Source: Brachycybe producta
Lineage: Eukaryota > Arthropoda > Diplopoda > Playtdesmida > Andrognathidae
DNA: 64,000 nucleotides
Assembly (NCBI GenBank): GCA_036925085.1
Contig: JAUPFP010000028.1
Coordinates: 3,315,001-3,379,000, forward strand
Direction of reading: 5' to 3'
The notes beneath the pieces are model-generated. The model was not told where the DNA came from and made no database searches. It saw only the letters and a list, made by a program, of their open reading frames with translations. The translations under genes and the position numbers were made by a program. Shown in pieces: positions 1 to 11,605 of the stretch. Every line of letters begins with the position of its first letter. Positions within the stretch are counted from its first letter, which is position 1.

Positions 1-297
1 ATAAAGACACAGCGATGACAACGCCGCCCTAGGAGTACAATTTATAAGTAAAAACCTAATGATCACACCTTAAAGATATTTTACATGTAATGTTAATATC
101 TTTTATATTTTGTGTTTTTAAACTACCATTAAAAATGTCAACATGAAATACCCTTACATATTTTCAACTACTTTTAAAACTTTTTACTTTTCTCTCGAAG
201 TTATTTTTTTTTTAAAAAAAAGTAGCATATTCAGAGTTCTAGCGACATTTTAAGTAAAAGTCTGCTAAAAAAAAGATTATTTTTTCTCGGCCATAAC
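1..297. other. AT-rich non-coding DNA, nothing recognised
   Basis: Homopolymer-rich AT sequence with no ORF of note and no repeat boundary that I can define. Confidence 0.4.
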
Positions 298-487
298 ATA
301 GGCAAGTAAACACAGTAAAATACAGTCGTTTGCACCGCCCTTTTATGAGCGTTATACCAAATATCAACCAATTAGATATTGAAAAGGGCATGTGACGTCA
401 GACCAAATAACAAACCAATTAGAAGTTGCTGTTCCTCATAAAAGAGGCGGGGCAAACGACTGTATTTTACTTCGCTTACTTGCCTGT
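298..487. mobile_element. Promoter-like MITE (family A), copy 1
   Basis: Short inverted-repeat element. The ends are ATAGGCAAGTAA and TTACTTGCCTGT, and the inner arms pair around GC boxes (CCGCCC at 335-340; GAGGCGGGGC near 444-453). It contains a perfect CRE (TGACGTCA, 393-400) and CCAAT boxes. The flanking 9 bp are GGCCATAAC (289-297) and GGTCATAAC (488-496), 8 of 9 identical, so a 9-bp target duplication is likely. It has no coding capacity. A 9-bp duplication is typical of Mutator-type transposases; that assignment is an inference. Confidence 0.75.
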
Positions 488-995
488 GGTCATAACTAGA
501 TTCTAAGTTAACCGAACCCTAACTAACTATTCTATATATATCTGAGTCACTAAGTTAAAAGTAGCTTTTCACCAATTTTCCGTTTTGACTGTAACAAATA
601 TAAACAAATAATAAGAAAAAAAACTCTTGTAATTTTTTTGTTCTTCAAATAAGCTTCAAGCTACGAATTATGCAAAATACATTTAATTAGTCATTTGTAT
701 ATTCATGTCCTCATTAATTACGTTTTCAAGTAGCACTCGTATGTCATCACCGTCATCATCATTTTAAGTTGAGCAAATGTTTAGAACAACTTAAGAAAAA
801 TCTTTTTTCTTCATTTTTTTTTAATAATGTTAAGCATCATTCATTATAAAAACAAAAGAACTTGTAATTAATAATTACCATAGAATATTTGTTTATTGTT
901 TTTTTTTTCTTATTGTATTAAAAACCATAAAAAAACAAAAGAAAAATCTCTTCTGATTAAAAAAAAATGTGAGTCTTAATTGGCTATCATATATC
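488..995. other. AT-rich non-coding DNA
   Basis: Poly-A and poly-T runs and no ORF; nothing recognised. Confidence 0.4.
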
Positions 996-1254
996 ATATC
1001 TGTGCCTCAGAGGTAAACTGTGTTAAGTCACCAAACCTAAGTTTTACAGAGAAGGGCGCACATTTAAAAGTTTATCTCTTCATTGAAGACAATAGGACTT
1101 AACATGGCATACCACAATCTAGAGGCCGATATGCAAAACTCTGGACTTAACACTGTTTACTGCTGATAGAATTTGTCAAGCTGAGTAATAAAGATGTAAA
1201 AATCATGTTTAAAAAAATGTGACTGAACACAGTTTACCTCTGAGGCACTGATAT
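996..1254. mobile_element. Terminal-inverted-repeat element (MITE)
   Basis: About 260 bp with near-perfect inverted ends of more than 25 bp: GTGCCTCAGAGGTAAACTGT on the left and its reverse complement just before 1250. There is no ORF. I see no second copy in the window, so the family is unassigned. Confidence 0.65.
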
Positions 1255-3028
1255 AGATTTTAGATGTTCATTTTTGCAAGTTGCTTTTGAAGACAAAGTA
1301 GATTATAATTTACAAACCCATTTATTTTACAAAACATTTTTTCTTCGAGTCATCTGTTAGCTCATTTTTATGGACCTTTGTTGCCCTTTTTACAGCAATA
1401 AAGTATTCTACAGTATATAGGTTTTGAGAAAACGGGCAAAACTTAGATGTATGTGTGTATGTGTATCTGGTTGTGGAAGGATGTCAAATGTTCTGAGTGT
1501 TGTTATATCTTCAGACCTGGACCCAATATCTGAACGAAATTTTTTGCATGTTTTTCAACAACATGCTTCACTCTCCACCCCTAATATTTTTTCTAGCGGC
1601 AAGCGAAGCAAGATACAAAAACTAACAACTTTCTTTTAAATAAAGCAACAAACATGTACACGTTTGAAATTTAAGGTAGTTGTTAAATTTTTGTAAATGT
1701 AAATTTACATTTCAGAGTTACGAGAGAGAGAGAGAGAGAGAGGCGCTCTGGAGGACCACCTCATTTTGAGAAGTTCCCGAGGTGCCTCACAGTTTATATA
1801 TGCTTAGGGGCTTCTTAGTTTTGAGGTGTTTTAAAGGGCCACACAGCTCTGAGAGGTTCCCAGGGCCTTCCAATTTAGAGAGACATCTGGCGCGCCTCAA
1901 AGTTTTGAGACCATCACGGCATGGTCACAATTTCGAGAGGCTCCACCTGCTGGCTTGTTTATCTAGTAACTTTGTTAATTTTCAACTCACATAGTTCAAC
2001 TTTTCTATACATACTTTACGTTGTTAACAACTAGATTAAATTACAAAAGTATAGGTGTTATAGATTTCAAAATACATATTTTTAAAAAAAACTCATGCAA
2101 AGCATCGGGGCGCTGCTCTGTAGGAGCGCCGTGAAATTAAAAATTTTGATATCAGAAAATGGCGGCTACTGATGAAGTTACAACTTACATGGCATGCCCA
2201 TATTATTGCACTACATTTGACTTTCACAGGGGCGCCAAGACCCCTAGAGCCGGGGCTGACTACGCACTGTATGCAGGCAGCACTATATAAAAGTGAACGT
2301 TTGGTGCACTGACGCCGGGGGGGGGGGGCATTTGTCTCCTTGTCACACGGGTAAGTAGGTGACCGAATGGCGCAAATAAAGCAACAAAGGTCTATAGGAG
2401 TTCTTTGAAACCTTTGTTTCCTTCTCTCACTCTTTAAGACAAAACTCATTGATTTGATTTGTAAGTTTCCTTCTTCTATCTGTTGGTCAGATATCCAGTT
2501 ACAGTTTGTGGTAATCTGAGTTTGACCAATTTTGATTTAACTTCAATTATTCATGTGACTTGAAGACGTTTCTTCCCTCCCTCCCACCCCATCCCCCCAT
2601 CTCTTATTTTTGTTAAGATGTGAATAGAAATGAAAAGAACAAATAAAAACAAGACCAATATTGGATTACAATGAAACTCTTTTAGGATTACATTTACAAT
2701 GTCATGTAATCGGAAATCCCCCTTCCTTCAATCCCATATATAGAAACTAATTTCAAATGTATAAAACGGTAACGAAGCCATACTAAGCAAGGTAAATGCC
2801 ATACTATATCTAATAATGAAGGTAATATACTTTGGAACTCTTAGTTATAAACTTTATAAGGCTGGGATGAAGGTTTTTAATTATAAATTGTGCTCCTAGA
2901 GGGCGGTGTATTTGTCATATTGCCATTGACATATAATGTTAAGTGAATCAATCAACAGGAGTGTTTGTTTTAAGATGGGGTTTATGAACAGCTGATTTCC
3001 GAATTCTGATTATTATATTTTTTTTATA
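1255..3028. other. Intergenic DNA without recognised genes
   Basis: Contains a short (GA)n run at about 1723-1741, a C/G homopolymer near 2320-2330, and short ORFs with no recognisable domain. Nothing else can be supported. Confidence 0.4.
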
Positions 3029-3285
3029 AACTAGAAGGGTAGGTTCAATCGTCTTAAAAGCGTTGTTGTCTGCTTTAAAGTTGGATAATTTTCAAACTCC
3101 AACAACATTGTTAGATAAAATGTTTATTTTGAAAGATATCAATCAACATGAAAACACCCTGAAGTGATTGAGTTACTGTTCTACTTTTTAAAACAAATTC
3201 ATGTTTCTCTTCATTTTGCACCTGAAAAAACAGAATAATCAAGAGTTCGAGTGGCGTTTACATTTTAAAACCACCTGAACTCACT
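3029..3285. mobile_element. Fold-back MITE family E, partial copy
   Basis: Carries the family hallmarks: ACTAGAAGGGTAG in one arm, then the inverted half with TTTATTTTGAAAGATATC, ACATGAAAA and a degraded CTTCTAGTTTC-type end, followed by CAGAATAATCAAGAGTTCGA and a TTTTAAAACCACCT end. Internal mutations show that it is an old copy. Confidence 0.6.
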
Positions 3286-3570
3286 GAATTCATTCTTTTT
3301 CACTAAATAAATAAATAGAAATAATAAAATAATATACTAGAAACTAACTGTTGTATGAAACTAACAAATACATTATATTTAAGTTCAACTTTGATTGCTC
3401 ATATGCAATTTGTTTGTGTTTTGATCACATTCGTTTGTCTTCATTTGCATTTGTTTATGTATGTTATTTGTTTGCTCAGAACTATTTCCGCGTTCGATTT
3501 GTTAAATGTGGACCCGGCTTTAAACAGGTTGTTAAATAGTTGCACAAATGCTGAGCTTAACTTTTTCTTA

Positions 3571-3909
3571 TGGCGCACATTCACACTAGGCTGGTTTACC
3601 AGCTGCTTGTTGGTTGGAGCCCTCTAGCAGCATAGTGTGAACTGATACCAGCAGCTGCTTTCTCCAGCAGGCTAGTGATTTTAACAGCGGCTGGTGAAGT
3701 TGAACATGTCCAACTTTAGCAGCTACCAGCTAGTCATGTGACTCCCTTCCTGCTGCTACCAATCTGCTACCAGCCAGTGTCGCTGGTAGTGGCACTAGTG
3801 GGTAGTTGAAACTCCATTGCTTGGGTTGGTTGTTGTTAGATTTTGTGTTTTTGCAAGACGGTGATTGGATGATTTGCGCTGCTAATACCAGCCTAGTGTG
3901 AATGCACCT
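3571..3909. mobile_element. TTAA-flanked MITE (CACTAGGCTGG ends), copy 1
   Basis: Ends TTCACACTAGGCTGGT and ACCAGCCTAGTGTGAA are inverted repeats. The interior is rich in CAGCTG/CCAGC motifs. The right end abuts TTAA (3910-3913). Inner segments, such as the one with GCAAGACGGTGATTGGATGA, recur in inverted orientation in the adjacent copy. It is non-coding. Confidence 0.65.
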
Positions 3910-3913
3910 TTAA

Positions 3914-4352
3914 GGCGCAGTCACACTAGGCTGGTTTACAAGCCGCTGGTTGCTGCTGGCTATTAGCAGCAACAGCAAGCAGCAGTTGCTTTGGGTTCAC
4001 ACTTGTCCAGTCACTGCTGGTATTAGCAGTGCAAGTCATCCAATCACCGTCTTGCAAAAACACAAACTCTTAACAACAACCAACCCAAGCAGTGGAGTTT
4101 CAACTACCACTAGTGCCACTACTAGCAACAAAAAGTTCACACTAGATGGCAGCAGCAGGAAGGGAATCACATGACCAGCTGGTAGCTGCTTAAGTTGGAC
4201 ATGTCCAACTTAAGCAGCTACCAGCTGCTGTTAAAATCACTAGCCCGCTGGAGAAAGCAGCTGCTAGTTTCAGTTCAGACTATGCTGCTAGAGCGCTACA
4301 ACCAGCCAGCAGCAACCAGCGGCTGGGAAACCAGCCTAGTGTGACTTCGCCA
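3914..4352. mobile_element. TTAA-flanked MITE (CACTAGGCTGG ends), copy 2
   Basis: Ends AGTCACACTAGGCTGGTTT and AAACCAGCCTAGTGTGACT are inverted repeats, flanked on both sides by TTAA (3910-3913 and 4353-4356). It lies head to head with copy 1 and shares its middle sequence in reverse orientation. A perfect inner palindrome around GTTGGACATGTCCAAC sits near 4193-4208. A TTAA target is typical of piggyBac-like transposases; that assignment is an inference. Confidence 0.7.
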
Positions 4353-4585
4353 TTAAGGTGCTTTTAAATGTGTAAACGTCTCTCAGGTGCAAAATGAAAG
4401 AAAAAAAATAACTTAAATGTGTTTTAGAAATAAGTTTTTCGTGTTAGTTTGAAAATGACCAAACTTCAAGCAGACAATATTTTTTTTCTAAATTATTGTC
4501 CATAAGAAGTTTATTTTGAAAGATATCTACATAAAAATACTATTAAGTTATTCAACTACCCTTCAAGTTTCTTCTTAACTTTGTT
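4353..4585. mobile_element. Fold-back MITE family E, copy
   Basis: Begins TTAAGGTGCTTTTAAATGTG and shows the family order: GTGCAAAATGAA, TGTGTTTTAGAAA, TTTGAAAATGACC, CAAGCAGACAATATT, then TTTATTTTGAAAGATATC and a decayed CTTCTAGTTTC-type end. It starts within the TTAA shared with the neighbouring MITE. Confidence 0.6.
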
Positions 4586-5854
4586 CCTGTTAACTTGTTA
4601 ACTTTGTTCCTGTTCATAACCCATCTTAAGCATTTTTTGTTCTAAACCATAAGAGCGAGCAAAAGCAAACATTTGCCTGTGCTCGCCGATGTTTGCTCGT
4701 GTTCCCTTAGAATGCTAACCTCAGCCATTTCAACAATATACAATAATAATAACCGTCCACACTAAACAAGCACGAACAAGCCTTTTCTTTGATATACTGC
4801 AACGAGCGAGCGAATGTTTGCTCGCTCGCTAATCGGTACTCATCAGAAGACTACTGGGTAAAATGTTCGCTCGCTCTTTTGTTGAATACCCAGCTTTAGA
4901 ATACCTTCTTTTACGCCGTTTTAACTTTTCTAGTCTTCGAACACGAACAAAACTTTTCTTGTTTTCCATTTTATAACATTGCTAATATCGTGTTTTACTG
5001 TTTTAAGTCACCTTCACATGTTTCAAGTTTAATGATTTGAAACAAAGTATTATTTTTAGTGTTGTAAAAAAACGTTTTTTTTTATTTTTCTTATTTTCCA
5101 TTTCCCAACCCTACAAGTGTTGAAAATGAAACGTGTTTTTTTTTACTATCATGCTTTTTTTAAGTTATCAAAGTTTATTAAGCGTCATACATTTTTTAAA
5201 ATAAAAAATGTTTTTCAGATTTACTATCATATAGTGAAGGCAATTAAAATGACTTAATTCACGAATCTGACATAATTTATATTCTTAATTCATTAATTTG
5301 CGTTTTTCTTTTTCAGCCGTTTTTTTTTTTTTAATTTTTTCTTCACCGTTTTTTTAAACAGGTTTTTTTAAAAAAAAAGAACACGTTTTTTTAATTTACA
5401 ACACTAATTATTTCAGTTTTCTCTCTTCTTAAACAAAGCTCAATTGTAGATGAGAGAGAGAGAGAGAGATAAAACCATTTACTTGTTCAATAATGTCTTC
5501 TCAGAAAAAAAGACAAAACCAGATTACATTTAACTGTGTTTGGACTTTGATTAATGTTCTTATCTGTTATCACACATTTTATTGTGTCACACACACACTT
5601 TTTTTCGTTTACAACTGATCAAAGTCCAGTAAGATTTTTGTTTTTAAAAAAAGGATCTTCTACAGCGGAATGTCTTTCTAAATTGACTGAAGGACTCAAA
5701 CAAAAACCTAAATAGGCCTATTCGATGAAAAACTGACATCACTGAAACTAACATCAATTTATTTTATGAATTCAACTTGAAGTCTTATAGAAAAAAAAAC
5801 AATTGAGATGATTGTTATATTAAATATTTTGTGCCTACGATTTCGGAGGTCAAT
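4586..5854. other. AT-rich intergenic DNA with a degenerate inverted repeat
   Basis: A degenerate inverted repeat of GAGCGAGC / GCTCGCTC units lies at about 4645-4890. A (GA)n run lies at 5454-5469. The rest is AT-rich with no supported gene. Confidence 0.4.
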
Positions 5855-6031
5855 TTTGAAAACTGTTTGAAAATTAAGACGTTTTATGAACCGAATGAAA
5901 ATACTCTTAACTTCTTAAGTAATTGATGAGCTATCATTATTCTAGTTTCTAAAACACATTCAACTTTCTCTTTCTTTTTGCACTTGAAAGAAAGAATAAG
6001 AGACGTTTACACTTTAAAAAAACCTTAAAAG
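5855..6031. mobile_element. Fold-back MITE family E, partial copy
   Basis: Only the 3' half is recognisable: GAATGAAAATACTCTTAA, a TTCTAGTTTCTAAAACAC end, TTTTTGCACTTGAAAG and a TTTACACTTTAAAA tail. Confidence 0.5.
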
Positions 6032-6164
6032 AAACCAAAAAAAGTCAAATTTATCATTAAAAAAAAACTAAACTAAAAAATACATCTTAATGATATCAAC
6101 AATAAAATGCTTTTTTATTAAAAACTAGTGGGGTAACCCGTCATAAATGACGGGAGCAAAATTC

Positions 6165-6308
6165 ACAGGCAATTGTGCCCAGCATTAGAATTTTTTTCCT
6201 CCGCCCTTTTATGACGTCAGACCAAGTAACAAACCCAATTAGAAATTGATGACAATCATAAAAGGGCGGAGCAAAAGAAATTCTAATGCTGGGCACAATT
6301 GCCTGTGA
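6165..6308. mobile_element. Family-A MITE nested in Helitron-like H1
   Basis: Perfect terminal inverted repeats ACAGGCAATTGTGCCCAGCA / its complement, with GC boxes, a TGACGTCA and a CCAATTAG inside. Flanking 9-mers (GCAAAATTC and GATAAACTG) match only partly, so the duplication has decayed. The same insertion point is used in the 60-kb copy. Confidence 0.65.
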
Positions 6309-6688
6309 TAAACTGTAGTTTAATTTTGCTACTCTTATCCCCTCCCCTTTTTTATATTTGAAAGAGAAAATGAGTTTTTCATTTTCTCTGGTGTGCGCAT
6401 GCGCGTCGTTTGTTCCTTTTTTACTCCTTTCATTTCAATTTCAGTCACCCCCTCCCACTTTTTCCCCCTCCACGTTTCTCTCCCCCCCTTCTACACTTTC
6501 CAACCTTTCCCCCTCCCTTCTCCAATTTAATATCATGGGGTTCTTGGATGGGGAGATCGCAACATAATGTTGACCTTGAGAAAAAAAGCGGTGCATTTAA
6601 ATTTATATAAATTCCGATGTGCTTACGCGTTTTTGTCTTTGTTTGCACATCGTCACACAGGGATACAGGGAAAGAAAGATAGACGGGG

Positions 6689-6690
<2 letters not shown>

Positions 6691-6760
<70 letters not shown>
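6691..6760. repeat. (TA)n microsatellite
   Basis: About 70 bp of uninterrupted TA at the edge of the Helitron-like element. Confidence 0.95.
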
Positions 6761-6763
<3 letters not shown>

Positions 6764-6765
<2 letters not shown>

Positions 6766-8426
6766 TGCAAATTCGAAGCTTTATCAAACTTTTATATTTT
6801 GTTATTGAAAGTTATTCATCTCGACCACATTTATAAATAAAAAAAATATATACCATTGAAGCACACAATTAACTTTGAATGACGCTGCATTACTAATTTC
6901 GTGTCATTTTCAAACACAGTTTGCTTAGTTTAATGAAACTGAACACAAACTTATTATGTAAATATAAAAAGATTCGCCAACTTCTTCACTGACACAAACC
7001 AAAAAAAAAAAAAACCTTAAGTGCTATCTTCTGTAGTATAAATTGAAACTGAAGTGATGATGAAAACTAAATAAAAATGTGTCTGTCAATGACGTAAAAT
7101 CAATTATAACTAGAAAGTGAATCTCAAATTAAACAAAATGAAAGAAAATTATTATTTTGAAACCAGAAAGAAGCAAATCAAAATAATGAAAAATTGAGGG
7201 CAGCCCCCTTGTATTTAGGCAATCACTGATAGCTAGTCAATAAATAGATTGAGATGTTTTTCAAAATTGACTTAAGATATAATTTTCGATTTGATTTTGT
7301 TTTAGATTATTTAATGAAACTGATTTAAATCAATTAATTTTTGAAAAAATTAAAATCAACGTGATTAAATAAAACAAAAATTTGCAACACCAAAAAAAAT
7401 GAACGTAACACATTTCGATTTTTTTTTTTCAGAATTTTCTTAAAAATTTTTTTAAAAAATGAGAGTTTTATTTTTTTATGAAATAATTTTACAGTAGAGC
7501 GTTGATTATATATCGGAACCAATTTTTTTTACTCATGGAAATAAAAAGAATTTCTTTGCAATCTGTTTTTTTTTCTTCTTCTTCTTCTTACTTTTCTCCA
7601 CTTTTTTAATTGGGAGTTCGATTATATGAACTTTTGATTATTGGAATTATTGCATGTCCGTTAATTAGTTCCGATAATCGACGTTCAACTATATAAACAA
7701 ATTGAACACTTTGTCATTTATGAAATTTCAGTTAATAAAAGAGAAATGTTATGAAATTTGAAATAAATGAAGAGAAAAAAAATCTGATTTAAAATCCGAT
7801 TTATTTATTTTTTTTTTTAAGAAAAAAATCCCAATTTTTTTATCCTAACCCTGTTTATTTTCTACTCAATTTCTTGTTCCATTTATTATTAACCTGTCGT
7901 TTATAGAAACGTGAAGAAAAATGTGAACCACGAAACATACATAATATATTTCGTTTAACGAAAAGGTGAAACTTGTTTCAAAAAGTAAATAAGAAAATAA
8001 ACAAACACCTCAAAGATTCGAAGAACGTAATTTATAATAAGACACAAATATAACAAGCCCTCTTTTTTTTGGGTGGCCCCTTTTTTTTTTTTGGTGTAAA
8101 ACATCTTGCTTCAGTCATTCTTAAACCCCCTCTCCCCATGGGCACACACTTCTTCTTCCTCCGCCTCTTCCCACCTTTTTCACCCTTCAACCATCTTCTA
8201 TGTTCCTTAAACCACCAACCTCCTCCCCCAAAAGGGCCGCCAACTTTTAAAAACTTCTATATTACATTTCGATTCAACTTTTAAAGGGCATAAGAATAAT
8301 AAGAAAAAGAAAAAACTCGTCTATTTATTTAGCAAGTGAAAAAGTCTTCAATCATCATCACGTATTTGTTGGTGGTGACAGCTAAAATGTACGCAGGGAA
8401 TACTTTTACAGGGTGGGCCACAACTA
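6764..8426. other. AT-rich intergenic DNA
   Basis: Poly-A/T tracts, a (TTC)n run near 7575-7588 and pyrimidine-rich 8060-8240. No supported gene; short ORFs here are low complexity. Confidence 0.4.
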
Positions 8427-8612
8427 ACAGGCAAGTGTGCCCAACACTAACTTTTTGTTTGCCCCGTTCTTTTATGAGCGTCAGACCAAATATCAACCAA
8501 TTAGAAATTGAAAAGGGCGGGGCATGGAACATCAGACCAAGTAACAAACCAGTAAAACCGCCCATAAAAGGGCGGGGCAAACGAAAAGTTAGTGCTGGGC
8601 ACACTTGCCTGT
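8427..8612. mobile_element. Promoter-like MITE (family A), copy with perfect 9-bp TSD
   Basis: Perfect terminal inverted repeats ACAGGCAAGTGTGCCCA / TGGGCACACTTGCCTGT, flanked by an exact 9-bp duplication CCACAACTA (8418-8426 and 8613-8621). The inside has GC boxes (GGGCGGGGC), CATAAAAGGG and CCAATTAG. It is the best-preserved insertion of the family and fixes its boundaries. Confidence 0.85.
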
Positions 8613-9127
8613 CCACAACTAGTAATGTGCCATTGAAATATTTCACATGACGATGAGTTTGAAATATTTTTTTTAAAAAATGTGATATTTGGTTTTAAAA
8701 AAACCTGTTTCCAAGTACTGAAACCATAAACAAAAAAATGGTGATTGTAATTGGTTCCTAGGAGTAATTTAAACATGTTTCATTTTACCATTTGTGTCAT
8801 TTTTGTGTGAATAAAAAGTTCAAAGTTTTTGAAATCTTAGTTTCATTTTCTTCAATCATTTTTGAATAAACAGAATTTTCTTTAATGCTCAAATACTATG
8901 TCTAATTATTCTACAATCATTAGTCACATTATGTGATTTATACACCATTAGTATATAAAGTTAATGTAAACTAACGCAATTATCTGGTTTTATTTCATCG
9001 ATTTCAATTAATTTCACAACTTTTCAATATAAATTTCACAACTTTTCATAAATTTCATGAAATATTTCAATAAAATATATTTCATGAAATTGCCCCTCCC
9101 CATCCCCAAACTACACCTAAAATTCAA
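8613..9127. other. AT-rich intergenic DNA
   Basis: No recognised feature; several imperfect ATTTCATGAAAT-type short palindromes lie near 9000-9090. Confidence 0.35.
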
Positions 9128-9655
9128 GGTGGCGCTGATCAAGCGCCAAATTGAACAAGCGCCAAATTGAATAAGCGCCAAATTGAACAAGCGCCAAATT
9201 GAACAAACGCCAATCTGAACTAACGCCAAACTGAACAAACGCCAAAAGGAATAAACGCCAAACTGAATAAAAGCCAAATGGAACAAACGCCAAACTGAAT
9301 AAGCGCCAAATGGAACAAACGCCAAACTGAATAACCGCCAAAATGTGATAAACACATTGTTAGGTTAGGTTAGGTTAGGATTGGTTAGGTTAGGTTAGGT
9401 TTGGTTAGGTTAGGTTAGGTTAGGTTTGGTTTGGTTAGGTTAGGTTAGGTTAGTTTAGCATGTTCTGTTTGTAAATCTGCACAGTCTGACGTCTATAAAA
9501 GCTCACAATATTGGACCATCAGAATTTACAAAAAACCTGAATAACCGCCAAACTGAATAAACGCCAAATGGAAGAAACGCCAAACTGAATAAAAGCCAAA
9601 AATTTGGCGCTTATTCAGTTTGGCGTTTGTTCAATTTGGCGCTTATTCAGTCGCC
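9128..9655. repeat. Fold-back element: inverted 16-bp arrays around a TTAGG island
   Basis: A direct array of a 16-bp unit (AAGCGCCAAATTGAAC and variants) runs to about 9345. A TTAGG tract follows, then a short spacer, then more units, the last of them inverted (9600-9655). The right edge reads GGCGCTTATTCAGTCGCC. The same edge recurs at 41508-41525, so this is a dispersed element and not a local satellite. ORFs reading FGVYS/WRLF across it are artefacts of the 16-mer. It is not a CRISPR array: there are no unique spacers. Confidence 0.8.
9360..9456 (+). repeat. Interstitial telomere-like (TTAGG)n tract
   Basis: About 19 units of TTAGG with a few TTTGG/ATTGG variants. TTAGG is the common arthropod telomere repeat. 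The position inside a fold-back element argues against a chromosome end. Confidence 0.9.
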
Positions 9656-9687
9656 CCAAATTCAATTGTATAACAACGCATCTGAAA

Positions 9688-9885
9688 CATAGTAAAGATA
9701 TTATACATTGAGCATAATCTGCTGCGCAAATCTACTACTGCATATTTGGAACCGTTTAGAACCAGTTCATCAAGATCCACGAACTGATTTGAACCTGTTT
9801 CCAAAAAATCGCGAACCGATTAAACCGGTTCCAAACAAGAGTAGAAACTGGTTGGTTCTACCCGTTGCCACCTCTAAACACGAAG
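9688..9885. repeat. Dispersed repeat family F (GGTTCTACCCGTTGCCACCTC), copy 1
   Basis: Contains GAACCAGTTCATCAAGATCC, repeated AACCGGTT-type motifs and the end TCTACCCGTTGCCACCTCTA. The second, longer copy is at about 37270-37674. It is non-coding and probably a MITE. Confidence 0.55.
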
Positions 9886-10090
9886 TGATTTTTCTGCACC
9901 CTGTATATTTATGCTCTTTTTAAAAGTTTTTAAAATCCTATAAATATCCCTTTTTTAAAAAAAAATAGAAGAAAAAAAGCTGCTAACAAAGTAAATAGCT
10001 GACATAATATGGCATCTCTTGTGTTAAACCATCAACATCTTTATTCTTCACTTTAAGAATAAGAGAATTTTTGCGAAAAATATATAATTT

Positions 10091-10555
10091 AAGAGAGAGA
10101 GAGAGAGAGAAAAAAAATGAGAGAGCGAAAGAAAGAAAGAAAAAGAGAGCGAAAGAGAGAGAGAGCGAAAAAGAGAGATAAAGAAAAAGAAAGTCAGAGA
10201 AAAAAAGAAAGAGAGAGATAGAGAGTAAGAGAGATAGAGAGTAAGAGATAGAGAGTAAGAGAGAGAGAAAGAAAAAGAGAGCGAAAGAGAAAGAAAAAGA
10301 GAGATAAAGAAAAAGAGTCAGAGAAAGAGAAACAGAGAGAGAGTAAGAGAGAAAGAGAGAGCGTGAGAGATAGAGTAAGAGAGATAGAGTAAGAGAGAGA
10401 GAGAGAAAGAGAGAGCGTGAGAGATAGAGTAAGAGAGAAAGAGAAAGAAAGAGAGAGAAACAAAAAGAAAAATAGATAGAGAGTAAGAGAGAGAGAAAGA
10501 GAACGAAAGAAAGAGAAAGAGAGAGAGAACGAATGAAAGATAAAGAGAGAAAAAA
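10091..10555 (+). repeat. Long GA-rich polypurine tract
   Basis: About 465 bp of GAGA/GAAA with few interruptions; ORFs on the complementary strand are poly-Ser/Leu artefacts. Confidence 0.95.
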
Positions 10556-11034
10556 AATGGAAAAATGTATTATGTCATCGCCACTAAGTTTTATTTACTT
10601 CCGTACTTGTGACGCAATTGTTCATTCAAAATAATACTGAATTGTAGGCGTAACCACACACATAGACCGACCGCCGTATAGTACGGTGATTAATCACTTC
10701 AACCCACTCAACGCCATTTTTTTTTTGTAGAAATAAAAAAAAAAATACGTTAAAAAATTATTCTTTTCAAACTTCTTATCGCGTTTCTTTTTCCTTTTTT
10801 TTCATCCAGAAACAGAGAAAAAACTAAGCTGATTTTAAATGACCTATGGCCTCAGAACTGAAATTGTCTTCCATTGGTCAGAACAGATTGGCCTCAACAC
10901 CATCACCAGCCTCTTATTTTTTTTATATAAAGTGTCCATACGAGGGTTTTTCAAATTGCAAGATATTTTAAAAGTTGAAACACAAAAAAAAAGAAAGGAA
11001 ACAGAAGATTAAGGTGATCCTAAAATCTAGTATA
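10556..11034. other. AT-rich intergenic DNA
   Basis: Nothing recognised. Confidence 0.35.
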
Positions 11035-11605
11035 CTTTTGGCCGCAGAATAGAATTTTCAGAAGAAAAAAACCTAACGAAAGTATGTGTACGGAGCCCTG
11101 TTGAGGACATGAAATATTTTTTTTATCTCGTCTGGACGAGATACTAAATCGCTCGGATAAGATAGTACGTCGGGTCAGGATGAAAAAATTAACAGATGCA
11201 TATTGTGGGATAATTCTAAAACCTGAAACAGAATGCATATAGAATCGGCTGAATACTATTAACATGGGTATGGGACAACATAATCATTTTTTAAACTAAA
11301 TCATGTCATTTTTTTTACAGTCTGGGTGTCTGTGCCCCCCCCCCCCCTCCACTCCCCCAAGACCCCCTGCAACAAGTTTAATTTAACGTAACACCATCTG
11401 ATCACCGATATAAAACACAGTAAAGTGTTCTTCCAATTCTATATGCATTCTGTTTCTGGGCTATAGAGTTACCCTACAATGTTCATCCTTTCATCCAGAC
11501 CCGATTTAGTATCTCGTCCGGACGAGATAAAAAATATTCCATGTCCTCAACAGGGCTCCGTATATGTGTCTTTCTTATACAAGGCCCAATAAATTCTATT
11601 CTGTA
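11035..11605. mobile_element. Fold-back element family D, copy 1
   Basis: The two halves are inverted: GGAGCCCTGTTGAGGACATG (11094-11113) pairs with CATGTCCTCAACAGGGCTCC (11540-11559). GAGATACTAAAT and CAGAATGCATATAGAAT pair likewise. The centre has a C-rich stretch (11333-11362). Related shorter copies lie at about 17890-18215 and 43250-43575. Confidence 0.7.

Larger units (their letters stand above)
6125..6760 (-). mobile_element. Helitron-like non-autonomous element, copy H1
   Basis: On the minus strand the element ends in a hairpin, CCCGTCAT-TTATGACGGG, followed by TTACCCCACTAG. This hairpin-then-CTAG layout is the usual 3' terminus of Helitrons. The other end runs into a (TA)n tract (6691-6760). 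The interior is shared with the copies near 42 and 60 kb, including a polypyrimidine/polypurine block and ATTTATATAAATTTAAATG. A family-A MITE is nested at 6165-6308. No Rep/helicase coding is present. No clear 5' TC start was found. Confidence 0.6.

Noticed and set aside
9128..9345. Possible CRISPR array
   Set aside because: Head-to-tail 16-bp repeats with no unique spacers, in a eukaryotic genome.
9014..9355. ORFs with repeated FGVYS/WRLF motifs
   Set aside because: Generated by the 16-bp tandem unit read in two frames; no start context and no domain.
10194..10463. Serine/leucine-rich ORF
   Set aside because: Complement of the GA-rich polypurine tract.
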